Source: Actinomycetota bacterium (GTDB taxonomy: Bacteria > Actinomycetota > Thermoleophilia > RBG-16-64-13). Taken from it: DNA of 44,039 nt. Within the stretch, counting starts at the first letter, position 1. The number at the start of each line of letters is the position of its first letter. The notes beneath the pieces are model-generated. The model was not told the DNA's origin, searched no databases, and saw nothing but the letters and a program-made list of their open reading frames with translations. Positions 18,325-26,471 of the stretch are shown here, one piece after another. A program made the position numbers and the translations under genes. The DNA lies in contig JAAYZX010000077.1 in the NCBI GenBank assembly GCA_012514635.1, positions 1-44,039 of the forward strand, written 5' to 3'.

Positions 18325-18366
18325 AAGTACAGTCTTTGCCCGACCGTGGGGGACGCAGCCCCGAAG

Positions 18367-20454
18367 TTATGACTCTTCCTTCTTGCGGGCCAGGGCTTCT
18401 TCTATTACCTTCTGAGCCATATGTGCGGGGACTTCTTCATAGTGGTCGAACTCCATAACGTACGAGCCCCGCCCACCCGTCATGGAACGTAGCTGCGGAG
18501 CATAAGCCAGCATCTCTGCCAGCGGTACCTGCGCCCGGATGATCTGCGTCTCCCCCACCGCTTCGCTTCCTTGGGGGCGTCCGCGACGTCCTGACAAGTC
18601 GCCCATAATGTCCCCCATGTTCTCTTCCGGCGCGGTGACTTCCACGTTCATGATGGGCTCAAGAAGAACCGGATCGGCTGCTTCCATGGCTTTGCTCCAA
18701 CCCAGCGAGCCGGCAATTTTGAATGCCAGCTCTGAGGAGTCCACCGTATGGTAAGAACCGTCGTACAACTTGACCTTGACGTCCACAACAGGATAGCCGG
18801 CCACCACGCCCCGCTCCATGGCCTCTACGATACCCTTCTCTACAGCGGGGATGAAGTTGCGGGGAATAGCGCCACCGAAAATAGCGTCCTCGAACTCGTA
18901 GCCCATACCGCGGGTCAACGGCTCAATCTCTATCCAACAATCGCCAAACTGACCGCGACCACCAGTTTGTTTCTTGTGTCGACCCTGGGCCTGCGCCTTG
19001 CGCCTGATGGTTTCACGATAGGGCACCTGCGGAGGATGTAGCTCCACCTCCACGCCGAAACGACGCTTCATTTTGTCGAGAATAACCTCTACGTGCACCT
19101 GGCTGGTGCCGGAGATTATCATCTCTTTGGTCTGAGGATCAAAGCGCAGCTGCATAGCGGGATCTTCTTCGCTCAGGCGCTTGAGGGCGTTGGATACCTT
19201 TTCTTCGTCACCTTTGGCCTTGCTGGTGATGGCGAATGAAATGGCGGCCGGCGGGAACTCCTGCGGCGAAAAACGAACAGGCCGACCGGGATCCGTCAAC
19301 GTATCTCCCGTAGCCGTGTCTTTCAGCTTGGCAAGAGCAACGATATCGCCCGCTCCCGCCTCGTCGACTCCCTTGGTTTCCTTCCCCTGCATGGTCAGGA
19401 TGTTCCCGGTGCGCTCCCGCTCGCCGGTGCGCGCATTCAACAATTGCGAATCGCTGCCAATGCGACCACTGAAGATGCGGACCAGGTTGATCCGGCCCGA
19501 GAACTGATCGCTCAGTGTCTTGAACACATAAAGAGCCGCCGGGTCATCGGCGTTGGGCTTGAGTTCCACGTCATCAGAATCGTCCATCAAACGTACGATC
19601 CGCGCGCGCCCCCCCAAGGGAGACGGCAGGAAGTCCACCACAGCAGCCAGCACACGATCGGCGCCGATGTTCTTGGTGGAGGACATCGCCATCACAGGGG
19701 AGATAAGGCCCTGTGCTACACCATTCTTGAGAGCCTCGATCATCTCTTCCTGGGAAATCTCTTCGCCCTCCAGATATTTCTCGGTGAGGGCGTCGTCAAC
19801 CTCAGCTACGGCTTCAATCAACTGCTCGCGTGCCGCTTCAACTTCGGCGGCCGACTCATCGGGAATCTCGACTTCTTTGCTTGTCCCCGAGTTATCGTTG
19901 TACAGGTAGGCCTTCATGGCCACCAAATCTACGATGCCCTTGAAGTCGCCCTCTTGGCCGATAGGCAGATGAAGCGCCACCACACCTGAGCCCAGGCGGT
20001 CCTTCAACGCATCCAGCGCTTCGTTGAAATATGCGCGCTCTCTGTCCAGCATGTTGATGACGGCCATGCGACTGATTGCCAACTCGGTAGCCCGTTTCCA
20101 CAGCCGCTCAGTCTGTACTTCCACCTTGGCCACTGCGTTGATGGTCATTATGATGCTCTCCACCACGCTCAGTACGCCGAGAGTGTCGTTGATGAAAGAC
20201 GCCTCACCGGGAGTGTCGACCAAGTTGATCTTTGTCTTGTCCCATTCCGTATGGGCCACACCGGCCAGAATTGTCATCTGGCGTTTGATCTCGTCCTCGT
20301 CATGGTCCATGGTGGTGCTGCCGTCCACCACGTTACCCAGGCGATTCTTGGCCCCGCTGGTGAAGAGCAGAGCCTCAATCAGCGAGGTTTTCCCGGCACC
20401 TCGGTGTCCCACGACGGCTACGTTTCTGATTTTTGCCGGGTCTACCAGCGCCAT
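18367..20454 (-). CDS. Elongation factor G-like GTPase (EF-G2 type), divergent G motifs
   Basis: A 695-residue translational GTPase with all five EF-G domains. P-loop GHRGAGKTSLIEAL near residue 16; G2 Thr in KRQMTILAG; EF-G domains III-V with VHVEVILDKMKRRFGVEVE and the C-terminal signature LRSMTGGRGSYVMEFDHYEEVP. Two landmark residues differ from canonical EF-G: G3 is DTPGEASF, so the catalytic His after DTPG is Glu, and G4 is NMLD instead of NKxD. It is therefore more likely an EF-G-like paralogue than the main translocase. A canonical fusA would be expected elsewhere, next to rpsL/rpsG. ATG with GAGGAGGAG just upstream. Confidence 0.9.
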   Translation of the reverse strand: MALVDPAKIRNVAVVGHRGAGKTSLIEALLFTSGAKNRLGNVVDGSTTMDHDEDEIKRQMTILAGVAHTEWDKTKINLVDTPGEASFINDTLGVLSVVESIIMTINAVAKVEVQTERLWKRATELAISRMAVINMLDRERAYFNEALDALKDRLGSGVVALHLPIGQEGDFKGIVDLVAMKAYLYNDNSGTSKEVEIPDESAAEVEAAREQLIEAVAEVDDALTEKYLEGEEISQEEMIEALKNGVAQGLISPVMAMSSTKNIGADRVLAAVVDFLPSPLGGRARIVRLMDDSDDVELKPNADDPAALYVFKTLSDQFSGRINLVRIFSGRIGSDSQLLNARTGERERTGNILTMQGKETKGVDEAGAGDIVALAKLKDTATGDTLTDPGRPVRFSPQEFPPAAISFAITSKAKGDEEKVSNALKRLSEEDPAMQLRFDPQTKEMIISGTSQVHVEVILDKMKRRFGVEVELHPPQVPYRETIRRKAQAQGRHKKQTGGRGQFGDCWIEIEPLTRGMGYEFEDAIFGGAIPRNFIPAVEKGIVEAMERGVVAGYPVVDVKVKLYDGSYHTVDSSELAFKIAGSLGWSKAMEAADPVLLEPIMNVEVTAPEENMGDIMGDLSGRRGRPQGSEAVGETQIIRAQVPLAEMLAYAPQLRSMTGGRGSYVMEFDHYEEVPAHMAQKVIEEALARKKEES

Positions 20455-20527
20455 GCGCTCCTCCTCGTCTCCATGTTCAACCGAGGGTGAATGTCAGGGT
20501 TGAATCAGGGTTGGCCATAGGAAGGGT

Positions 20528-20556
20528 ATTCTAGCCGAAGTGCGACGGGAAATGAA
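20528..20556 (-). promoter_or_regulatory. Candidate promoter for the EF-G-like gene
   Basis: Minus strand TTCATT (20556-20551), 17 bases, TAGAAT (20533-20528), in the 122-base gap before the gene. Between the promoter and the start lie two direct copies of CAACCCTGA, 11 bases apart (20494-20502 and 20505-20513 on plus). Confidence 0.4.
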
Positions 20557-20576
20557 TCACCGTACCCGCAGAGCGT

Positions 20577-20825
20577 TCACTCCGCGGCGATCTTCAGTTG
20601 GTAGCGACGCCCCTTCTCCAGCCAATAGATACCCCCGATAGCGGAAGGCATCACCTCTATGGCGCCGTCTCGTAACTCTATGCGGATGATCTCCAGGTCA
20701 CGGTAATAGACCTTGATGTCCTCCGTCAGCTCGTTGAAGCTGGTAGTGCGAAGGACTTCATCGTGCGCACGGATGGAAGCCGTGAGACTCACTATAGCCC
20801 TGCCTTCCTGCACGATGAGTTGCAT
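20577..20825 (-). CDS. Unrecognised 82-residue protein
   Basis: I do not recognise this protein. It is probably a real gene: ATG is preceded by GGAGGAGG three to five bases upstream, and the composition is protein-like rather than antisense of anything known. It is predicted to be small, soluble and beta-rich (MQLIVQEGRAIVSLTASI, then VYYRDLEIIRIELRDGAIEVMP, then GIYWLEKGRRYQLKIAAE), with no signal peptide, no cysteines and no membrane segment. It sits between the rpmF terminator and the EF-G-like gene, with about 120 bases to the latter. Context hints at a role near translation, but that is only inference. Confidence 0.7.
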   Translation of the reverse strand: MQLIVQEGRAIVSLTASIRAHDEVLRTTSFNELTEDIKVYYRDLEIIRIELRDGAIEVMPSAIGGIYWLEKGRRYQLKIAAE

Positions 20826-21017
20826 GGCCCTCCTCCCTCTCCGGTGGCCGGCTACCGGTTGGCGTATGCCCGGCAGAGATTTGGGTGGGTGCCACTGCGG
20901 GAAGGACGGGCGTGGGAATTCGACTTCGCCACCAGTGACACTTGGTTCCCACTCTTACTGCACAAGGACTCATCCATCAGCAGATCCGCACCCGTCAGGC
21001 CCACCTAGACGAAACCC
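20826..21017. other. Gap between rpmF terminator and the 82-residue gene
   Basis: About 190 bases with no gene I can support. It holds the ribosome site of the small gene and a short CCGG-based inverted repeat near 20842-20860. No clear promoter, tRNA or riboswitch was seen. Confidence 0.5.
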
Positions 21018-21043
21018 CCCGGCATTTTGCTCAGTGAGCCGGG
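21018..21043 (-). terminator. Terminator after rpmF
   Basis: CCCGGC/GCCGGG stem with a 14-base loop, six bases past the rpmF stop, followed on the minus strand by GGGGTTTCGTC. It probably ends the asp23-to-rpmF transcript. Confidence 0.6.
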
Positions 21044-21048
21044 TTACC

Positions 21049-21228
21049 TCAATCCTCCATATCGAGAATCTGTCGACCACGATACGTTCCGCAGTTAGGA
21101 CACACGGTGTGCGGCAACTTGGGACTATGGCATTGCTGGCACTCAGTGAAATGAGGCGCAGTCAACTTGTGCGTGGCGCGACGTTTATCCCGACGTGCGC
21201 GAGAAGTCTTTTTCTTGGGTACTGCCAA
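21049..21228 (-). CDS. rpmF: 50S ribosomal protein L32
   Basis: A 59-residue protein when started at TTG 21228, giving the family-typical (M)AVPKKKTSRARRDKRRA; GGTGAG lies four to five bases upstream. An in-frame GTG four codons earlier is the alternative. The zinc ribbon is complete: CQQCHSPKLPHTVCPNCG, followed by YRGRQIL. It lies just after the DUF177 gene, the usual rpmF partner. Confidence 0.96.
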   Translation of the reverse strand: MAVPKKKTSRARRDKRRATHKLTAPHFTECQQCHSPKLPHTVCPNCGTYRGRQILDMED

Positions 21229-21272
21229 CGTTCTCACCAATCCTTAGTCGAAGCAGGCCGGAGATTATTACC

Positions 21273-21827
21273 TTATTCCTCGTCCGTTTTCAAGGAAGCA
21301 TCCGGTCCACCCAGCCGTAGTTCACGCAGCCTGCTCCACCTAGAGTCTATCTCCTCGCCCGTTCCTGCACACGGCCCATCGTGTCCTGCTTGTCCGCAGG
21401 AAGGGCAGACGCCGGGACAGGACTCCTCACATAGGATCTTGGTGGGCAGACTGAGCATCAAAGCTTCACGCGCGAGCCCGGCCACATCCACCACCATATC
21501 CGCCACGAAGGGTGAGATGTCGCCCGGATTCCACTCGTCCGCATGGAGCGGAATGAATTCCTCCTGCGCCGGATGCATCTCCAGAGCCGCTTCCCGGAGA
21601 CAGCGGAAGCACGGCCCGTATATGCAGGCGTCGAAGGCGATGGTTACCAGGAAACCTCCGGATATCCGCTCCACACCCACTTCCACTCCGCCCGTCCCCA
21701 TCACCACCTGGTAGCACTCGCCGCTCAGCTCAATAGGCGCCATCTCCACCTCTATGGTGCGATGGATGCGCTGCCCCTTACTCAGGGCGAGTTCATGCAG
21801 ATTGATATTGGAGGAGAATTTAGACAT
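21273..21827 (-). CDS. DUF177 (YceD) family protein
   Basis: A 184-residue protein with the YceD layout: an N-terminal beta-rich region, CFRCLREA near residue 73, and a Cys cluster (CEESCPGVCPSCG) near residue 132. YceD proteins are co-encoded with rpmF in many bacteria and have been linked to 23S rRNA metabolism; the exact role here is inferred. The arrangement sepIVA-like, DUF177, rpmF on one strand supports the call. Confidence 0.9.
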   Translation of the reverse strand: MSKFSSNINLHELALSKGQRIHRTIEVEMAPIELSGECYQVVMGTGGVEVGVERISGGFLVTIAFDACIYGPCFRCLREAALEMHPAQEEFIPLHADEWNPGDISPFVADMVVDVAGLAREALMLSLPTKILCEESCPGVCPSCGQAGHDGPCAGTGEEIDSRWSRLRELRLGGPDASLKTDEE

Positions 21828-21861
21828 ATTGGTGTGGCTCGCAGCTCAGGCTCGAGCGTCT

Positions 21862-22323
21862 CTAAGTGACGGTTTCCTCACGCCCTCCTTGAAGTCTTTG
21901 ACGTCCGCGCTGCACGGCACCCAGAAACTTATCTAGATTGGTTTCCAGGGTGGCGAGGACCTCATCGGCGTAATCCTCTGCACCCAGGCGGATCTCCCGA
22001 CCCCGTGCTTCCGCATCACGGATGATGTCTTCAGCCTCCCGCTCCGCGCGCTTGACCACTTCTTGCTCGCTGGTCAGACGAGCGCTCTCCTCCCGAGTTT
22101 CCAGGATGATCCGGTCTGCCTCTTCTTTAGCTTCCTGGAGCATCTCCTGCCGTTCTTTCACTATCCAACGGGCCTGCTTGATCTCTTCCGGGATTGTGGC
22201 GCGCATCTGATCCAGAAGCTCGTATATCTGTTCGCGATCGATCATGACTTTGTCCGTCATGGGAAACGTGCTGGCGCTGTGGACCAAGTCATCCAGCTTA
22301 TCAATCAGAACCAGGACGTCCAT
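21862..22323 (-). CDS. SepIVA-like DivIVA-related coiled-coil protein
   Basis: A 153-residue charged helical protein. From about residue 45 it is a long coiled coil rich in Ala/Glu/Arg (EEIKQARWIVKERQEM, then EAKEEADRIILETREES). The N-terminal part (LIDKLDDLV, then PMTDKVMIDREQIYELLDQMRATIPEEI) resembles, from memory, mycobacterial SepIVA, a septum-associated protein encoded next to the YceD gene. It could instead be annotated as ATP synthase F0 subunit B-like, because of the coiled coil. It starts one base after the coaD stop. A role in division or cell-envelope growth is inferred. Confidence 0.75.
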   Translation of the reverse strand: MDVLVLIDKLDDLVHSASTFPMTDKVMIDREQIYELLDQMRATIPEEIKQARWIVKERQEMLQEAKEEADRIILETREESARLTSEQEVVKRAEREAEDIIRDAEARGREIRLGAEDYADEVLATLETNLDKFLGAVQRGRQRLQGGREETVT

Positions 22324-22324
22324 C

Positions 22325-22816
22325 TCATGCCTCCGGATGTCCGTAGACTTCAGTGAAACGTTTAGCGACGATCCCCGGCACCAGTTCCTCTATTTTTCCC
22401 CCGAACATGGCGATCTCCTTCACGCCGCTCGAACTCACGTAGCCCACTCCCGGCGAGGCCATGAAATACACGGTTTCCAGCTCCGGAGCAAGCAGTTTGT
22501 TCAGTTGAGCCATTTGAAATTCGTACTCAAAATCCATTACGGCACGTAGGCCCTTGACCAGTGCATCCGCTCTGTGTTCGCGGGCGCAGTCCACCACCAG
22601 ACCCTCGAGTATCGCCACCTCCACGCGGGGGATGTCCTTGGTGCATTCGCGAACAAAGTAGAGTCTTTCCTCTAAAGAAAAGAGTACCTGTTTGCGCGGC
22701 GGGTTCTTGATGACGGCAACCACTACCTTCGCAAACTTTTTCGCCGCACGCGAGATGATATCCAAATGGCCATAGGTTACCGGGTCGTAAGTCCCCGGAC
22801 AAAGCGCGGTTCTCAC
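22325..22816 (-). CDS. coaD: Phosphopantetheine adenylyltransferase (CoaD)
   Basis: Penultimate step of coenzyme A synthesis, 163 residues. The nucleotidyltransferase motif is CPGTYDPVTYGHLDII (TxGH), with NPPRKQVLFSLEERL, LVKGLRAVMDFEYEFQMAQLN and the C-terminal VGYVSSSGVKEIA. The GTG start shares bases with the rsmD stop (GTGA). Confidence 0.98.
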   Translation of the reverse strand: MRTALCPGTYDPVTYGHLDIISRAAKKFAKVVVAVIKNPPRKQVLFSLEERLYFVRECTKDIPRVEVAILEGLVVDCAREHRADALVKGLRAVMDFEYEFQMAQLNKLLAPELETVYFMASPGVGYVSSSGVKEIAMFGGKIEELVPGIVAKRFTEVYGHPEA

Positions 22817-23373
22817 TGATCTCCTTCTCCCCTTCTCACAATGCGCAGGCTTGTGTCTCCGTATGTGCGGGAGAACATTTCCTCCAGTCCTAGATCAAAC
22901 GTCTGGCCCTTCCGCGCTTCCAATACCACAAGGCCTCCTTCCTTCACCAGCCGCGCCGGCCACGGCCGCATATGTTCCATCACCGTCCCAGTGACTTCGT
23001 AGGGAGGGTCAACAAACATTACATCATACCGCCGCCCCCTCCGACTCACCAAGCTAAGACCAGCAGTGTAGTTCGCCACCACTATCTCTGTTACCTCCTG
23101 AACTCCCAACGCAGCCACGTTCTCCTTCAGCACCAATGCAACGCGGCGGTCCTGTTCTACGAAGGAGCACCAGACGGCGCCGCGGGAAATAGCCTCCAGG
23201 CCCAAGGCCCCACTCCCGGCGAATAGATCCATCACCACACAACCGTGCAGATCTCCCAAGGCATTGAATAGGGCTTCCCGCACCCTGTCGGCCGTCGGCC
23301 GTACCGTAGCACCTCGAGGAACCTTGAGATAGCGACCTCGGAAAGTGCCGCCCACTATACGCACACGTCCCAC
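22813..23373 (-). CDS. rsmD: 16S rRNA (guanine966-N2)-methyltransferase RsmD
   Basis: A 186-residue class I methyltransferase. It begins GRVRIVGGTFRGR and has RPTADRVREALFN, the SAM motif VMDLFAGSGALGLEAISRGA and the catalytic VDPPYEV. It is the usual partner of coaD. The GTG start has GGAG seven bases upstream. Confidence 0.97.
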   Translation of the reverse strand: MGRVRIVGGTFRGRYLKVPRGATVRPTADRVREALFNALGDLHGCVVMDLFAGSGALGLEAISRGAVWCSFVEQDRRVALVLKENVAALGVQEVTEIVVANYTAGLSLVSRRGRRYDVMFVDPPYEVTGTVMEHMRPWPARLVKEGGLVVLEARKGQTFDLGLEEMFSRTYGDTSLRIVRRGEGDQ

Positions 23374-23414
23374 AAACGTTCTCCATCAACCTCATCAGCC
23401 GTCTTTGCACAACG

Positions 23415-25586
23415 TCACGCCTTGTCCAGCCAGTGCTCCACCATACCGAAGCGCTCAGAGGAGGCGGCGGCCAACAAAGCCTCCGTAGCCCCTTCCAGGC
23501 GAGGGTCGGACACCAACAGGGCCGCCGCTTCTTTCCTGGCTTCCACCAAGAGGGTTTGATCGTACAGCAGGCGCGCTACCCGCAGATCACCATACCCCGA
23601 CTGTTTATCCCCGAACATATGCCCTTCTCCCCGCAGGCGCAAATCTGCCTCCGCCAATTTGAATCCATCTGTAGTGGAGGCGAACAGCGTCAGGCGCTCG
23701 TCGGGATCTTCCTCAGCCTCATCTAAGAACAGCAGGCAATAGGAAGAACGTTCCCCCCTCCCCACCCGACCACGCAGTTGGTGCAACTGAGACAGACCGA
23801 ACCGCCTGGCTCCCAAGATGGCCATGACTGTTGCGTTGGGCACGTCTATACCCACTTCGATGACGGTGGTAGCGACCATCACCTGCGTGCGCCCTTCGGC
23901 GAAATCCATCATGGCTGTTTGCTTTTCGGCGGACGGCAGTGCTCCGTGCAACAGCCCCAAACGATACTCTTCCAGCTCACCATGGCGCAATTTTGCATAT
24001 ACGGAAGTGGCTGCAAATTCCTGGGCTGAGTCGCCCTCCTCAATAAGAGGACACACCACATACGCCTGCTCTCCGGCCGTCAACCTGTCACGTATGAACT
24101 GCCAGGCACGCGGCTGCCGATCCGGTTGCACCAACCTGGTACGCACCGGTGTGCGGCCGGGCGGCAACTCGTCCAGCGTGCTGATGTCGAGGTCGCCGTA
24201 CAAAGTGAGGCTCAGCGTGCGTGGGATAGGTGTGGCCGTCATGTGTAGAACGTGGGGCCGCGTATGTGACCCCATGGATGCCCTGAGCGCATCCCGTTGC
24301 CGCACACCAAACCTGTGCTGCTCATCGATCACCGCTACTCGTAGATCACGAAAATCGACGCCATCCTGGATGAGCGCATGCGTACCCACCACTACTGAAA
24401 GCTCACCGGAAGCCAGGCCCGCAGTGACATCGCGCCGCACAGAGGCCGGCAATGAACTCTTCAGAAGGCCCATGCGTATGCCCATTTCCTCGAGACTCTC
24501 GGCGAGCCGTAACGCATGTTGATCAGCCAGTACCTCGGTGGGCGCCATTAAGGCCGCCTGGCCACCGCTCTCGACGGCCCTCAGCAACGCATACACAGCC
24601 ACCATGGTCTTACCCGATCCTACGTCTCCCTGTAGGAGTCGTAGCATAGGCCGCCCGGCTGTTAGATCCCCGTCCACCTCCGCCATAACCTTGCGCTGCG
24701 CAGAGGTGGGTAGAAACGGCAGAGCCTCCAGAAAACGACGGCTCAATCCACCCGGAGGCCCAATGGCGCATGCAGGATGTTGCTGCTCACGCTGCCGCCG
24801 TTTAAGAAGGGCTATCTGCAAAAGCAGCAGTTCTTCAAACGCCAGCCGATTTCGAGCCACGCGGGCTTCACGCTCTGTTGCGGGGAAATGGCATGCCAGC
24901 ACCGCATCCCGTTTGGCCGGATAGCGCCGGGCGGCCAATATGCGGGACGGCACAGGATCAACAAGGTGCACGGCCAGGTCTTTTGCCCGAGCCACCGCAC
25001 CACGAATAACGCGCACACTGATATCGCCCGTGGCCGGATAGACCGGCACCAGCCCCAACGTGTGCAGTCCCCCTTCATGGTCGGATAGGATCTCATGAGA
25101 TTGCACCACGAATCGCACAGGGCCGGCACGACGCGCCAGCGCTCCACGGATGAGCAACTCGGGCCGGGAAGAGAACGCCTCCTCCAGATACGCTTGGTTG
25201 TACCAGACGGCAACGATTGCTCCGCTGTCGTCCGACACCACCGCCTCCAAGATCTTCAGATTGCGGCGACGCGCCGACCTCACCGAGCACGACCGTACCC
25301 GTACACGAACTGTGGCCGTCTCCCCCTCATGCAGTGCAGCCACAGGGCACAGGCGTGACGGAGGTTCGTGACGAAAGGGCAGATGAAGCAAAAGATCGCC
25401 CACGGTACTGATCCCTATAGAAGCAAAGCGGCCTGCCAGAATACGCCCCACACCAGGAAGAGAGTCGACGGGCGCCTCCAGCAGGCGGGGGTCGACCACG
25501 CGCTTCCCGGTAGGGGGAAGCGCAGGTCCATCGGCATCCGACGTACCAGCGGACCCGAGGGGGAAACGCAGACCCCCTCCTTCCAT
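23415..25586 (-). CDS. recG: ATP-dependent DNA helicase RecG
   Basis: Fork-reversal and branch-migration helicase, 723 residues. A wedge/OB domain starts at LEAPVDSLPGVGRILAGRFASIGI. Helicase motifs: LLQGDVGSGKTMVA (Walker A), VIDEQHRFGVRQRDAL (DExH-type), HMTATPIPRTLSLTLYGDLD, then ATTVIEVGIDVPNAT and QLRGRVGRGERSSYC. The ATG at 25586 has AGGAG five bases upstream, so the roughly 35-residue, Pro/Gly-rich N-terminal extension is probably translated. That extension carries two GC inverted repeats. It starts two bases after the degV stop. Confidence 0.98.
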   Translation of the reverse strand: MEGGGLRFPLGSAGTSDADGPALPPTGKRVVDPRLLEAPVDSLPGVGRILAGRFASIGISTVGDLLLHLPFRHEPPSRLCPVAALHEGETATVRVRVRSCSVRSARRRNLKILEAVVSDDSGAIVAVWYNQAYLEEAFSSRPELLIRGALARRAGPVRFVVQSHEILSDHEGGLHTLGLVPVYPATGDISVRVIRGAVARAKDLAVHLVDPVPSRILAARRYPAKRDAVLACHFPATEREARVARNRLAFEELLLLQIALLKRRQREQQHPACAIGPPGGLSRRFLEALPFLPTSAQRKVMAEVDGDLTAGRPMLRLLQGDVGSGKTMVAVYALLRAVESGGQAALMAPTEVLADQHALRLAESLEEMGIRMGLLKSSLPASVRRDVTAGLASGELSVVVGTHALIQDGVDFRDLRVAVIDEQHRFGVRQRDALRASMGSHTRPHVLHMTATPIPRTLSLTLYGDLDISTLDELPPGRTPVRTRLVQPDRQPRAWQFIRDRLTAGEQAYVVCPLIEEGDSAQEFAATSVYAKLRHGELEEYRLGLLHGALPSAEKQTAMMDFAEGRTQVMVATTVIEVGIDVPNATVMAILGARRFGLSQLHQLRGRVGRGERSSYCLLFLDEAEEDPDERLTLFASTTDGFKLAEADLRLRGEGHMFGDKQSGYGDLRVARLLYDQTLLVEARKEAAALLVSDPRLEGATEALLAAASSERFGMVEHWLDKA
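25500..25523. repeat. 9-bp palindrome in the recG N-terminal extension
   Basis: GCGCTTCCC (25500-25508) and GGGAAGCGC (25515-25523) with a 6-base loop, in codons for PPTGKR of RecG. A second repeat, GAGGGGG/CCCCCTC, lies at 25557-25579 in the first codons of the gene. Confidence 0.7.
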
Positions 25587-25588
25587 GA

Positions 25589-26458
25589 TTACTCCTGGAT
25601 GAAGTAGATCACGCGCGATCCCGGGCCGCCGTAGGTGCCTATGACCGAGCCGACGTAGCCAATACAGCTCAACACGATCTCCCTATCCGTGGCTTCCAGC
25701 ATTTTCAACAGTTCGTCGGCCTTTTCCGGCGCGTCGCCGTGCCCGATGGCGATGTATACGGGAGATCCCGGCTTGGTCTGCTCCAGGAAGGTGTCGACGA
25801 TGAGTTGCAACGCCTTCCTTTCTCCGCGGGCCTTCTTGAAGGGTGTGACCAGCCCATCTGAGAAAGTAAGAATGGGCTTTATGCTCAACAGACTCCCGGC
25901 CAAGCTGGCGGCTCTGCCGATACGCCCACCTTTAGCGATGTACTCCAACGTATCCAGCAGGAATAGCATACCTCGCTCACGCTTGAACCACTCCACGTAG
26001 GCCATGAAGTCGGCGTAGTCTATTCCCTCGTCGAGTTTGTGTAGTAATCGCTTGACAAGAAGAGATACCCCGGAGGAACAGATACCGGAATCGATTACGG
26101 TAACGCCGCTGAACGCTTCGGCGGCAACCGTGGCACTCCCTATGGTTCCACTGATCTTGGCACTCAGATGGATCGAGAAAACGTTGTCCCATGCCGATTT
26201 CAACTGTTTGTACGTATCTGTAAACTCGCCCACGGAAGGCAGTGATGTAGTCGGCAACTCTTTGGCCGCACGCAGCTTCTTGTAGAAGACGGGCGGTGTG
26301 ATGTCAATCCAATCCCGGTAGCTTTCGTCTCCAAACCGCACCAAGAGAGGGATCATGCTAACGTTTGGATCGGCAGCCAGATCGTCCGGCATGTCCGCCG
26401 TGGAGTCAACTAGAATACAGGTGTTCGCGCGGGTAAGGCGCGCGGTGCCCTCGGTCAT
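25589..26458 (-). CDS. DegV family fatty-acid-binding protein
   Basis: A 289-residue DegV/FakB-type protein that binds a fatty acid and presents it to the kinase FakA. Visible motifs: ILVDSTADMPDDL at the N-terminus, LPTTSLPSVGEF, IHLSAKISGTIGSA, VIDSGICSSGVSLLV and LEYIAKGGRIGRA. The ATG at 26458 has GAGGGGGA four bases upstream and lies 13 bases after the fakA stop, so FakA and FakB-like genes are together. The open frame upstream overlaps fakA and is unlikely to be used. Confidence 0.95.
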   Translation of the reverse strand: MTEGTARLTRANTCILVDSTADMPDDLAADPNVSMIPLLVRFGDESYRDWIDITPPVFYKKLRAAKELPTTSLPSVGEFTDTYKQLKSAWDNVFSIHLSAKISGTIGSATVAAEAFSGVTVIDSGICSSGVSLLVKRLLHKLDEGIDYADFMAYVEWFKRERGMLFLLDTLEYIAKGGRIGRAASLAGSLLSIKPILTFSDGLVTPFKKARGERKALQLIVDTFLEQTKPGSPVYIAIGHGDAPEKADELLKMLEATDREIVLSCIGYVGSVIGTYGGPGSRVIYFIQE

Positions 26459-26471
26459 GGATTCCCCCTCG

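Noticed and set aside
20826-21017. Hammerhead-like CUGAUG/GAUGAG motif in the gap
   Set aside because: The conserved core is imperfect and no GAAA partner with a closing stem is present.
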